Below, piece after piece: positions 7,166-15,112 of a DNA stretch of 64,000 nucleotides. Each line of letters opens with the position of its first letter. Position 1 is the first letter of the stretch. The notes under the pieces were generated by a model. That model saw nothing but the letters and a program-made list of their open reading frames with translations. It was not told the origin of the DNA and did no database searches. The translations under genes were made by a program, and so were the position numbers. Source of the DNA: Treponema_B putidum (lineage in GTDB: Bacteria > Spirochaetota > Spirochaetia > Treponematales > Treponemataceae); the NCBI RefSeq assembly GCF_007830595.1, contig NZ_VLLD01000006.1, one strand, 5' to 3'.

Positions 7166-9292
7166 TTAAATTTTAGAAGAAACACTCAAGACCTCGGCCC
7201 TTTCTTTTTCAAGCTCGGCCAGTTTTAGTTCAAGTTTTGCCTGTTTTTCACGCTTACAATAAGGGCACTCAAAATGCTCGCCCTCAAGATAGCCGTGAAC
7301 AGGACATATCGAAAATGTCGGCGAAATTGAAAAATAGGGAATACGGTAATTGTTTGCAACAGCCTTTACCAAATCCCTACAAGATTCCCAATCCTTGATA
7401 GCCTCGCCCAAGAATATGTGAAAAACCGTGCCTCCCGTATACTTACGCTGTAAACTTTCTTGATGATCCAAGGCTTCAAAAACATCGGTAGTATAGGCAA
7501 CGGGAAGCTGGCTTGAGTTGGTGTAATAGGGCTCGGCATCTCCCGAACTTATTATATCGGGGAACTGATTTTTATCGTGGCGAGCCAGTCTGTAAGAAGT
7601 ACTTTCAGCCGGAGTTGCTTCAAGATTGAATAAGCTGCCGGTTTCTTCTTGGAAGTCGGCAAGACGGTTTCTCATATAGGTTAAGACCTTTTCTGCAAAG
7701 GCCTTTCCCCTAGGGCTTACAATATCCTCTCCTAAAAAGTTTAGGCAGGACTCGTTCATGCCGCAAATTCCTATAGTCGAAAAGTGATTATTTAAATGAT
7801 GTAAATACCTTTTTGTATACGGAAAAAGACCGCCTTCCAAGAGTTTTTCGATTACCTTCCTCTTCATCTCAAGACTTTGCTTTGCTATGTCCATAAGATA
7901 GTCCAAGCGATCAAAGTAGTCCTTTTCGGTTTTTGATAGGTAGCCGATTTGAGGCATGTTTATCGTAACTACCCCTATGGAGCCCGTAAACTCATCAGAG
8001 CCGAAAAGACCGCCTCCCCTTTTACGCAATTCCCTTTTATCTAGTTGAAGACGGCAACACATGGAGCGCACATCCCCGGGATTTAGGTCGGAATTTATAA
8101 AGTTTTGAAAATAAGGCGTACCGTATCGGGCTGTCATCTCAAAAAGAAGTTTTGCATTCGGACTTGACCAGTCAAAATCGGAGGTTATATTGTAAGTGGG
8201 AATTGGATATTGGAAACCTCGTCCTGCGGCATCTCCTTCAAGCATAAGTTCAATAAAGAGTTTATTTATCATATCCATTTCTTTTTGGCAGTCGCCGTAT
8301 GTAAAATCCTGTGCTTCGCCCCCGACAACAGCCTTTTGGTTTGCAAGGTCGGGCGGGCATACCCAGTCCAAGGTTATATTTGTAAAGGGAGCCTGAGAAC
8401 CCCATCGGCTGGGAGTATTTACTCCGTAAACGAAGCTTTGAAGGCACTGTTTTACATTGGCTTCACTCATCTTATCCTTTTTTACAAAGGGAGCCAAATA
8501 TGTATCAAAAGAGCTGAAGGCTTGAGCTCCCGCCCACTCGTTCTGCATAATGCCTAAAAAGTTGACTATCTGCTGAATAAGAGTCGATAAATGCTTGGGA
8601 GGCTTTGAAGTAATCTTATCAGGAACTCCGCCCAAACCTTCGTGAATAAGCTGTCTAAGGGACCAGCCTGCACAATAACCTGAAAACATTGAAAGGTCAT
8701 GAATATGAAAGGCTGCCGTTATATGGGCTTCGGCAATAGCCGGTGTATAAATATTTTTAAGCCAATAGTTTGCCGTAATAGTACCGGAGTTATGAAGAAT
8801 AAGGCCGCCTAAAGAAAAGTTTACATTGGCATTTTCTTTTACGCGCCAGTCGGATTGGCTTAAATAGCCGTCCATGGTGCTGTTTATATTCAGCATGAGG
8901 CTTTCCGCATCGCGCACGGCCTCCCTCTTTGCCCTGTAAAGGATATAGGCCTTTGCAAGACGGGCTTCTTGCTGTTCAATTAAAACAAGCTCTACCACAT
9001 CTTGAATCTCTTCTATTGCCGGAATTGAATGGGCATAACGCGATGCCATAACCGATTTTAACTTTTCTTCAACTTTATCGGTCAAAAATGCAGCTTTTTC
9101 ATCATTCGGACAGCCTTCAACTGCGGTGATAGCCTTATTGATAGCTTTTTCTATTTTTTTGCGGTTATAAGCCTCAATTTCTCCTGAACGTTTTACCACC
9201 GAGCGCAAAATTTCAGGCTTTGCCTTCTCCATAGTCCCTAAAAAGGACTTCCATTCAGGAAAAACCGTTTGATTTGTACTTTTTTCCTCCAT
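7166..9292 (-). CDS. nrdD: Anaerobic (class III) ribonucleoside-triphosphate reductase, glycyl-radical loop missing
   Basis: NrdD reduces NTPs to dNTPs without oxygen. The 708-residue protein has an N-terminal ATP-cone (VVKRSGEIEAYNRKKIEKAI, about 32-52) and the class III core, with conserved Cys motifs SGYCAGWSLRQ and RSMCCRLQLD. The C-terminal zinc region is partly present: SICPVHGYLEGEHFECPYC (about 661-679). What is absent is the R-x-x-G-Y motif and its surroundings, about 30-60 residues after the zinc site, which holds the radical glycine in the family. Instead a 29-residue charged helix ends at a TAA stop. No activase gene (nrdG) is adjacent. It follows nrdR by 33 bases. Confidence 0.9.
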   Translation of the reverse strand: MEEKSTNQTVFPEWKSFLGTMEKAKPEILRSVVKRSGEIEAYNRKKIEKAINKAITAVEGCPNDEKAAFLTDKVEEKLKSVMASRYAHSIPAIEEIQDVVELVLIEQQEARLAKAYILYRAKREAVRDAESLMLNINSTMDGYLSQSDWRVKENANVNFSLGGLILHNSGTITANYWLKNIYTPAIAEAHITAAFHIHDLSMFSGYCAGWSLRQLIHEGLGGVPDKITSKPPKHLSTLIQQIVNFLGIMQNEWAGAQAFSSFDTYLAPFVKKDKMSEANVKQCLQSFVYGVNTPSRWGSQAPFTNITLDWVCPPDLANQKAVVGGEAQDFTYGDCQKEMDMINKLFIELMLEGDAAGRGFQYPIPTYNITSDFDWSSPNAKLLFEMTARYGTPYFQNFINSDLNPGDVRSMCCRLQLDKRELRKRGGGLFGSDEFTGSIGVVTINMPQIGYLSKTEKDYFDRLDYLMDIAKQSLEMKRKVIEKLLEGGLFPYTKRYLHHLNNHFSTIGICGMNESCLNFLGEDIVSPRGKAFAEKVLTYMRNRLADFQEETGSLFNLEATPAESTSYRLARHDKNQFPDIISSGDAEPYYTNSSQLPVAYTTDVFEALDHQESLQRKYTGGTVFHIFLGEAIKDWESCRDLVKAVANNYRIPYFSISPTFSICPVHGYLEGEHFECPYCKREKQAKLELKLAELEKERAEVLSVSSKI

Positions 9293-9325
9293 AACTTTTA
9301 ATACCTCCCAATTTATTTACATCAT

Positions 9326-9781
9326 TTATTTTCTGACTTTTTTTACCTCGTTTACAAATTCATCCAAGTTGCTGAATTGCTTATAAACGGATGCAAAGCG
9401 GATATATGCTACTTTATCTACGGAATATAAATGAGACAGAACCATTTCGCCCAAAGCGGTAGTTTCTATTTCTTTGTTAAGACCTGAATTTAAAATTGCC
9501 TGATCTTCGATTTCGCTTACGATGTTTTCAATTTCATTTGAAGAGATAGGCCTCTTTTCAAGGGCGCGCTCAATACCTTTTTCAAGTTTTTTTCGGTCAA
9601 AGGGTTCTCTTCGGCCGTCTTTTTTGATAACCATAAAAGGTTTTTCTTCAATGTGTTCATAACTTGTAAAGCGGTAACCGCAAGAAATACACTCCCGTCT
9701 CCTCCGTATACAGTCACCTTGAGCCAGAGTTCTTGATTCCATAACCTTATCATCGCAGCTTCCGCAATGCGGACATCTCAT
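9326..9781 (-). CDS. nrdR: Transcriptional repressor NrdR
   Basis: NrdR senses ATP/dATP and represses ribonucleotide reductase genes. The 151-residue length is standard. The N-terminal zinc ribbon is CPHCG (3-7) with CISCGYRFTSYE (about 37-48), followed by an ATP-cone beginning at VIKKDGRREPFDRKKLEKGI. The gene precedes nrdD in one transcription unit. A palindromic NrdR-box-like sequence lies about 80 bases upstream, so it very likely autoregulates the operon. Confidence 0.96.
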   Translation of the reverse strand: MRCPHCGSCDDKVMESRTLAQGDCIRRRRECISCGYRFTSYEHIEEKPFMVIKKDGRREPFDRKKLEKGIERALEKRPISSNEIENIVSEIEDQAILNSGLNKEIETTALGEMVLSHLYSVDKVAYIRFASVYKQFSNLDEFVNEVKKVRK

Positions 9782-9859
9782 ATTTAAATTACCGGATGCC
9801 TCAGAACGGCACCCTTCCCTCCCAAAAATAGCGTATCTGAATACACGATATAGAATATC

Positions 9860-9875
9860 ACACTATATATAGCGT
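9860..9875. promoter_or_regulatory. Predicted NrdR box upstream of nrdR-nrdD
   Basis: ACACTATATATAGCGT is a near-perfect 16-base palindrome matching the known NrdR-box shape (ACA-CTATAT-ATAG-TGT). A weaker similar sequence starts at 9843, but its spacing of 17 bases is not that of usual tandem boxes. Several GTGT repeats lie upstream (9892-9914). Confidence 0.7.
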
Positions 9876-9926
9876 GTCAATAGCCAAACGGTGTCATACG
9901 GTGTAAAACAGTGTCAAAACGTTAAA

Positions 9927-11690
9927 TTATTTTTCTCCTAAAAGCTGCTTTATCTCGAAAATTTCAGAGGACATAGCAGATCGCTGCATTGATTGGTACT
10001 TTTTAGGAACCATCTCTTTGCTGGTACATTCTATTGCAGCAACAAGGTTTTGCAGTTCTATCTCATAAGGATAAGAAGGCGGAATAAAGTCGGCTATAGT
10101 TTCTTCCAAGTCCTTTTGTATTATCATTGCTCTGCCTTCTACAGTTGCGTTCATCTTTGCACGTACAAGCATGGCTTCTATATCCGCACCGGATACATCG
10201 AATTTAATCTTTTTTATTATCGAATTTAAATTTACATCATGAAGCTTGATGCGGAGCTTTCTTTGGAGGGTTTCAAAAAGATCAAGTCTTTCGGCATCGG
10301 TTTCGGGATAAAAAAGGGCTAAATGTTCTTCGGCCCTGCCCTGTCTTTTTAAGTCGACGGGAATCAAATCGGGCCGACAGGTAATCAAAAACCAGATTAT
10401 CTTTCCTCTGTAAGCGGTATTTCCCATAAAATTTGCTATTTGAGCAAAAACCCGTCCCGAAGTACCGGATATATCGTTCGCGGTGCGGTTTCCGAGTACT
10501 ACATCGGCCTCATCTATCATTACCGCCACAGGAGACATAGCCCTCAAAATATTCAGAACCTTTTCAAGATTCGATTCGGTTGCCCCCTGCCATTGAGAGC
10601 GGAAATTGCGTAAACGCACCATAGGAATACCTATTTCGCCCGCAAAGGCTGACACTATAAAGGTTTTTCCTGTACCGATGGGGCCGGAAATAAGATAGCC
10701 CATAGGAAGAACGTCAGTCCGAGCGGCCTTTAAAGCCTTCGCCGCAATTTTAAAACGCTTTTTTACAAAATCATGGCCTGAAACGAGGGAGAGGTCATAA
10801 TCCGTATCTATAAATTCCAAAAGTCCGCCGGCCTCATTTTCGATAATTTCCCTTTTTTTTGTTGCCAAATAATCCAAACTTATAGGCTTGTCATCCTGAT
10901 AAGACTCTCCCACAAGCTGATAGAGGTTTAATAGGTTTAAGCCGGAGGTTAAAGCTCCCATTTTTTCAGAGCTTAAGCCCCTTTCCGTTAAAAGAATTTC
11001 CTCGTTGCGTCTTAAATGTTCTAAAAAATTAACCCTTACGGCTGCATCCGGCAAGGGAATACGCACCTTTATTGTAGAAGGAGAGGCAGTGAGGCGTGGA
11101 TTTAGATCTGTAAGGTTTTCGGTAAGCATTATTACGGAAATATCTTCCCTAGTAAAAGAGGGCTCATGGGACCATCTGTTTAAGGTAACAAGGCAGTATC
11201 GGTCTATTTCATCCAAATTTCCGATCTCATCGGCAGGAATTATGGTTTCGGCATAATCTATTATAAGAACAATCCTCAAATTCTTGCCGAAATTTAAAAC
11301 AAAATACCTTTCGAGATAAGAAAAGGCCTCTTCAGGGTCGCGGGACAAAAAGTTTTCGGGAGGCACATCAGGATAAGTCATATGCATTGTTTCAAGATAA
11401 GATTTTTCCATATCGGAAGTACAAAAAGAAATGCCTCCCGACTTATCGTAATACACTATTATATCTTGATTGCCAAATAAAACTTCTGAAATATAGTCTC
11501 TTATTTTTACAAACAAAAAATTATGCCCGTATTCGGTTATTTGATGGGGCAAAAAATCTCTTATATTTCCATGAACAAAATAAAGGTTTGCCGTTTTTGA
11601 ACAATATTTTCTTGAAAGCTCTTGTGCCCATTCCGGTAAAATATCGATATAGGCACTATTTTCTTTAATCAGCTGTTTTCCTGCTGCCAT
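9927..11690 (-). CDS. Two-module AAA ATPase, N-terminal module degenerate
   Basis: The 587-residue protein has two AAA-like modules. The first (about 1-260) keeps a Walker-B-like strand (RIVLIIDYAE) and a sensor-like strand (SVIMLTENL) but shows no Walker A. The second is complete: GPIGTGKT (Walker A, about 337), VAVMIDEAD (Walker B), a sensor strand (WFLITCRPDL) and GRAEEHLALFYP (Arg finger region). This layout resembles Ycf46-type AAA proteins, but the cellular role cannot be read from sequence. The start at 11690 is chosen over an in-frame ATG-like start at 11741 because GGGAGGG lies upstream. A promoter and a hairpin precede it (11759-11825). Confidence 0.8.
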   Translation of the reverse strand: MAAGKQLIKENSAYIDILPEWAQELSRKYCSKTANLYFVHGNIRDFLPHQITEYGHNFLFVKIRDYISEVLFGNQDIIVYYDKSGGISFCTSDMEKSYLETMHMTYPDVPPENFLSRDPEEAFSYLERYFVLNFGKNLRIVLIIDYAETIIPADEIGNLDEIDRYCLVTLNRWSHEPSFTREDISVIMLTENLTDLNPRLTASPSTIKVRIPLPDAAVRVNFLEHLRRNEEILLTERGLSSEKMGALTSGLNLLNLYQLVGESYQDDKPISLDYLATKKREIIENEAGGLLEFIDTDYDLSLVSGHDFVKKRFKIAAKALKAARTDVLPMGYLISGPIGTGKTFIVSAFAGEIGIPMVRLRNFRSQWQGATESNLEKVLNILRAMSPVAVMIDEADVVLGNRTANDISGTSGRVFAQIANFMGNTAYRGKIIWFLITCRPDLIPVDLKRQGRAEEHLALFYPETDAERLDLFETLQRKLRIKLHDVNLNSIIKKIKFDVSGADIEAMLVRAKMNATVEGRAMIIQKDLEETIADFIPPSYPYEIELQNLVAAIECTSKEMVPKKYQSMQRSAMSSEIFEIKQLLGEK

Positions 11691-11752
11691 AATCCCTCCC
11701 GCCTTATAAGTTACCATACAACAAAAAAAATAAAATTTCAAGAAGAAAGCAT

Positions 11753-11791
11753 AAAAAAGCCCCGCTCGGATGCGGAGTATCCAAACGGGGC
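11753..11791 (-). terminator. Terminator-like hairpin at the 5' end of the AAA ATPase leader
   Basis: On minus the sequence folds as GCCCCG...GGAT...ATCC...CGGGGC (11791-11759) followed by six T, the form of an intrinsic terminator. No gene ends upstream on this strand, since the next gene is divergent. It lies 63 bases before the ATPase start and begins about where the predicted transcript starts, so it may be a leader attenuator, a 5' stabilising hairpin, or the end of a very short RNA. Confidence 0.6.
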
Positions 11792-11795
11792 TTTA

Positions 11796-11825
11796 ATGTT
11801 AACAAGGTTTTTAGCGTTTTGTCAA
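11796..11825 (-). promoter_or_regulatory. Predicted sigma-70 promoter for the AAA ATPase
   Basis: On minus TTGACA (11825-11820) and TAACAT (11801-11796) are 18 bases apart. The start would fall at about 11789, inside the first arm of the GC-rich hairpin. Confidence 0.5.
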
Positions 11826-11974
11826 AATTTTATTGCATAATTTTTTAACAAATCCCGCCTAAATTTATACGAGATTCAATTTTCCAATTTTTTTATTATT
11901 TTGATTGTTTTTTTTTATTGTTTGTGATATACTTGTGTATAAATAAAGAACTGTAATAAATATAGGGAGGCGGT

Positions 11975-12415
11975 ATGAAAAAAATATCTTCAATTCTTGT
12001 ATGTTTAGCTGTCGGGGCAATTCTTTTTGCTCAGTCGGCAGAAAAGATGGATGAAATTTTAGCTTCAAATGCCCTAACAATGGGGCAGGCCTGTTATCTT
12101 GTAGGTACATCTATCGGGAAAGTCGATGATAAGGAATCCTATGAAACGGCCTTTAACAAATTTAAAGAACTTAAAATGTTTAAAGACAAAAAATATGATG
12201 AGCCCATAAGGTTTGATGAGTTTTCTAACTTGGCCTTGCAGTATTCTTCTATAAAGCATGGGCTGTGGTATGGAATTACAAAAAATCCGCATTATGCTTT
12301 TAGACAGCTTAAAATAATGAAGATAATCCCTCATAAAACAGTTCCGTCTTCACATATTAAGCCTTTTACAGCAATTAACCTATTAGCAAAAATAATGCCT
12401 AGCGAGGATAAGTAA
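11975..12415 (+). CDS. Small secreted treponemal protein, function unknown
   Basis: A 146-residue protein with a clear signal peptide (KKISSILVCLAVGAILFAQS, cleavage probably after AQS). The mature part is helical and polar with no metal or catalytic motif I recognise. GGGAGG lies six bases before the ATG. It is followed after five bases by a predicted outer-membrane protein gene and then by a FecR-domain gene, so the three may make one envelope operon. A weak promoter (TTGTTT 11918, TATAAA 11938) lies upstream. Confidence 0.75.
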   Translation: MKKISSILVCLAVGAILFAQSAEKMDEILASNALTMGQACYLVGTSIGKVDDKESYETAFNKFKELKMFKDKKYDEPIRFDEFSNLALQYSSIKHGLWYGITKNPHYAFRQLKIMKIIPHKTVPSSHIKPFTAINLLAKIMPSEDK

Positions 12416-12420
12416 GGGGG

Positions 12421-13587
12421 ATGATGATGAAAAAAATAAAATTATTTATATTTTCGTTTTTAATTATTACGTTAAACCTTTCGGCCTTTGAAGGAGGCGG
12501 AATGTTTAAAACGGGTCTCGGCATTGACCTTGGTAAAAACAAAGCAAATTTATCTCATTTTGATAGTCTGTCTCTTTGGGCCAAACAAAATCTTGATAAA
12601 GAAGGAAATTATAACTTTGCTATTCAGGCTTCATATTTACTTAATTTAAAAAAGCCGATAAAACCTAATGGAGAGCTGAATTTAGATCATATCGCTAATT
12701 TGGATATGCTCAAATTCTCATTTTTGTTTCCTATAGGCAATGACAGTTTGACCATTGATGCAGGCAGGTACAATATATCCGACATAACCGCTGTAATTTT
12801 AAATCAAAACATTGATGGTGTGTATGCAGCATACAAAAAAACTAATTTTGCAGCATATTTTAATTTAGGATACACAGGGCTTTTAAACACCTATGTGAAT
12901 CCTATCAATGCAGCGGATATAGCATCAATATCAAAGAAACAAACAAAAATTTACAATCTTGCGCCCTCTTTTGTACATATGTCAGCTTTGTTTCATATTC
13001 CTTTTCAATCATTACGCCATGCAGTTGACATTGATTTGAACTCGTTCATTGCAACACAAACCCCAAAGGCAACAAACAATTATGTTTCAATATCAGCAAA
13101 CGGTCCTATAGTCAATAAGCTGTTCTATCTTGCTTCAATATCAAGTTCCATATTAACACGGGACAAAATAAACGCGAGAATAGGTTTTTTCTTATCAGGA
13201 GGGCTGGATTACTATTTTGAAAAATACAGTTCAAAAATAGGTTTAAAAACACAATTTTTCTCAGGAGGAAAGAATAGTTTTAAATCTTTTACGCTTTCAA
13301 ATGTGTCAAAGGTTAATTTTATTGAGTCTACGGATTTATGGAAAATAGGTTTAAATGGAAGTATAAAGCCGATACAGGATTTGTTTTTAAGTACGGAAGC
13401 AGCTATTATGACTTATGCAGAAGCTCACCCTAAGGGCAAAAGTAATTTTGCCGGTTTTGAGTGGGATGTATCTGCCGATTATACAATACTTCAAGATATA
13501 TCTATCAACACTGATTTAGGTATGGTTGTGGGACAAAACGGTAAGTTTGATGCAGTTTTTAAGTTAAAGGGCATCATTTCGTTCTAA
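12421..13587 (+). CDS. Predicted outer-membrane beta-barrel protein
   Basis: The 388-residue protein has a signal peptide (MMMKKIKLFIFSFLIITLNL, cleavage near SAF). The rest consists of alternating amphipathic strands with many Gly, Phe and Tyr and ends in a hydrophobic segment closing with GIISF, a terminal-aromatic end typical of outer-membrane proteins. GGGGG is just upstream of the ATG. No named family recognised. It is the middle gene of a run with the small secreted protein and the FecR-domain protein; a palindromic element separates it from the latter. Confidence 0.7.
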   Translation: MMMKKIKLFIFSFLIITLNLSAFEGGGMFKTGLGIDLGKNKANLSHFDSLSLWAKQNLDKEGNYNFAIQASYLLNLKKPIKPNGELNLDHIANLDMLKFSFLFPIGNDSLTIDAGRYNISDITAVILNQNIDGVYAAYKKTNFAAYFNLGYTGLLNTYVNPINAADIASISKKQTKIYNLAPSFVHMSALFHIPFQSLRHAVDIDLNSFIATQTPKATNNYVSISANGPIVNKLFYLASISSSILTRDKINARIGFFLSGGLDYYFEKYSSKIGLKTQFFSGGKNSFKSFTLSNVSKVNFIESTDLWKIGLNGSIKPIQDLFLSTEAAIMTYAEAHPKGKSNFAGFEWDVSADYTILQDISINTDLGMVVGQNGKFDAVFKLKGIISF

Positions 13588-13600
13588 AATGTTTATAACT

Positions 13601-13831
13601 AGGAGGTGTGATAAACAGTTCGGCAGGAATTCTGCCTCACTGTTTATCTGCCGAGTTTTGTGCTTTGCACAAAACATCGCATTATTATACGTGTGTGCTT
13701 TCCAGCACACACTTGAAAAAACTTTTTTCGGAAATTGATTCGCTATCCGCTTTAGCGGATACGATGGAAAATTTCCTTGCAGAACAGAACCGCAAGGGTC
13801 TGATATTTCCTGCAAAAAGTTTTTAGAGGAG
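13601..13831 (+). repeat. Modular palindromic intergenic element, long form with insertion (copy B)
   Basis: The element starts at AGGAGG (13601) and ends at AGAGGAG, the ribosome-binding site of the next gene. Hairpin 1 spans 13610-13648, hairpin 2 13652-13679, hairpin 3 13691-13712 (GTGTGTGCT...AGCACACAC) and hairpin 4 13716-13824 (AAAAAACTTTTTT paired with AAAAAGTTTTT). Hairpin 4 carries an extra nested palindrome (TATCCGCTTTAGCGGATA, 13744-13761). It fills the 250-base gap between two co-directional envelope genes. Confidence 0.88.
13608..13826 (+). CDS. Short reading frame carried by palindromic element B
   Basis: GTG at 13608, one base after AGGAGG, opens a 72-codon frame whose TAG stop overlaps the AGAGGAG of the next gene. 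Its start, VINSSAGILPHCLSAEF, is shared with the frames in copies A and D but is lost in copy C. Much of the frame encodes palindrome arms, so the reading frame may be a by-product. It could still be translated and couple the flanking genes. Confidence 0.3.
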   Translation: MINSSAGILPHCLSAEFCALHKTSHYYTCVLSSTHLKKLFSEIDSLSALADTMENFLAEQNRKGLIFPAKSF

Positions 13832-13837
13832 AAAAAG

Positions 13838-14533
13838 ATGAAAAAGGTATTTCTTATTATTAGTTTAGTTTGCTTTATACTAACTCCGCTTTTGGCAATT
13901 AGCGGTGAAGTTGTTGCAGTCAAGGGAAAAGCTGAAATAAAGCAAGGTGAAAAATGGGTTCCTGTAAAAGCAGGGAACAAAATAACATCGGGGATTATGA
14001 TTTCGACAGGGTTTAAATCCGAACTGACTTTAAAAATTGACGGCTCCGTTATTACGGTTAAGCCTATGACAAGACTTACAATTGAAGAAATCGCCGAAAA
14101 GAATGAAACCGTTTCTTCAGAAGTCTACTTAAATGTAGGTTCCGTAAAAGCTGATGTAAAGCCGGCTTCAACAAAAAAGGTTGAATTTAAGGTAAAAACA
14201 CCTGTTGCAACAGCTTCCGTTCGAGGAACATCGGGAGAAATCGACTCTGAAGGGCTTTTAGTCGGAACAAGCGGGTCATGGTCATATGCCAACAATAATG
14301 GAATTGAAACAAGGGTAAATATCGGCGAGTCGGTTATTATAAGCGATACAGGTATGGTAACTCCGGCTCAAAACATTAAAGCAAATGAAGTTTTACCGGA
14401 ATCCGTAAAAACTCTTGCCGAAGCGGAAGCTAATTCTCCTACGCTTACTAACCAATCACTAAGTATTGAAGATGCAGTAAGCACAGCCGCCTCAGTTTCA
14501 ACAATCGCGCTAAGTGTAGGCTGGAAAGACTAA
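13838..14533 (+). CDS. Secreted FecR-domain protein
   Basis: The 231-residue protein has a signal peptide (MKKVFLIISLVCFILTPLLA) followed by a FecR domain (about 22-150): GEVVAVKGKAEIKQGEKWVPV, then a segment with MISTGFKSELTLKIDGSVITV and a final VATASVRGTSGEIDSEG. In FecR domains this beta-helical unit is often a periplasmic or surface module; no transmembrane segment or anti-sigma region is present here, so signalling is not implied. It lies 7 bases after the last SD of element B. Its 3' end overlaps the convergent yigZ by 24 bases. Confidence 0.85.
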   Translation: MKKVFLIISLVCFILTPLLAISGEVVAVKGKAEIKQGEKWVPVKAGNKITSGIMISTGFKSELTLKIDGSVITVKPMTRLTIEEIAEKNETVSSEVYLNVGSVKADVKPASTKKVEFKVKTPVATASVRGTSGEIDSEGLLVGTSGSWSYANNNGIETRVNIGESVIISDTGMVTPAQNIKANEVLPESVKTLAEAEANSPTLTNQSLSIEDAVSTAASVSTIALSVGWKD

Positions 14534-15112
14534 CTTTACACCCCCCTTTGAAGCATTTTCAATAAAGGCTTCAAAGGGGGCTTTGTTCTCTGTCGGTATT
14601 TTAGCTTTTACTGTTACCCGTTCGCCGAAACTTACTTTTAGTGCTTCAACCGAAAATTCATCAAGACAGCGTTTTAAATTTTCCCACTCGGCATAAGAAC
14701 ATTCAAATTGAAAAGGCTCTTTTTTGATAAGTTCTTCGGTTACAGCCTCGGTTAATACAAGTTTTGCAGAATCCGAATAGGCTTTTACCAAGCCTCCCGT
14801 TCCCAAAAGGGTGCCGCCGAACCAGCGTGTAATTGTAAGCATTATGTTTGTGATTCCTGAACCCGTGAGCACTGCAAGAGCCGGCCGGCCGGCAGTTCCT
14901 GAAGGCTCCCCGTCATCGGAACAGCCTAAAACCTCTCCGTTTGCGCCCGCAACAAAGGCATGGACTACATGGCGGGCATCTTCATATTTTTCTTTTTGAC
15001 TTTTTAAAAGCTCCCTAGCTTCGGCGGCCGAATTTATCGGAAAAATTTCCGCTAAAAATTTGGAGTTTTTTACGTTTAGTTCATTTGAAGCGTATCGAAC
15101 TAAAATTTTCAT
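14510..15112 (-). CDS. yigZ: YigZ/IMPACT family protein (UPF0029)
   Basis: The 200-residue length and domain order fit the family: an N-terminal UPF0029 domain with KFLAEIFPINSAAEA, HVVHAFVAGANGEVLGCSDDGEPSGTAGRP (the signature, about 47-75) and RWFGGTLLGTGGLVKAYSDS (about 92-111), then a ferredoxin-like C-terminal domain. Relatives are linked to ribosome or translation regulation, but the reaction is unknown. The start overlaps the comEC-like stop by four bases, so the two are translationally coupled. Confidence 0.93.
   Translation of the reverse strand: MKILVRYASNELNVKNSKFLAEIFPINSAAEARELLKSQKEKYEDARHVVHAFVAGANGEVLGCSDDGEPSGTAGRPALAVLTGSGITNIMLTITRWFGGTLLGTGGLVKAYSDSAKLVLTEAVTEELIKKEPFQFECSYAEWENLKRCLDEFSVEALKVSFGERVTVKAKIPTENKAPFEAFIENASKGGVKLVFPAYT
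14542..14585 (+). terminator. Strong hairpin after the FecR gene, inside yigZ coding sequence
   Basis: CCCCCTTTGAAGC (14542-14554) pairs with GCTTCAAAGGGGG (14568-14580), followed by CTTTGTTCTC. It lies nine bases after the FecR-gene stop and would end that transcript. The whole stem codes for the C-terminal part of the convergent yigZ. Confidence 0.6.

Noticed and set aside
7129..7168. Selenocysteine read-through restoring the missing nrdD glycyl-radical loop
   Set aside because: The stop is TAA, not TGA, and only 36 bases without a RxxGY frame precede hflK.
8196..8557. Plus frames inside nrdD
   Set aside because: They lie opposite well-conserved nrdD coding sequence and have no ribosome-binding site.
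9843..9858. Second NrdR box
   Set aside because: The half-site match is weak and the spacing to the first box does not fit tandem boxes.
12074..12334. 86-codon minus frame
   Set aside because: Antisense to the small secreted protein, whose signal peptide and SD are clear.
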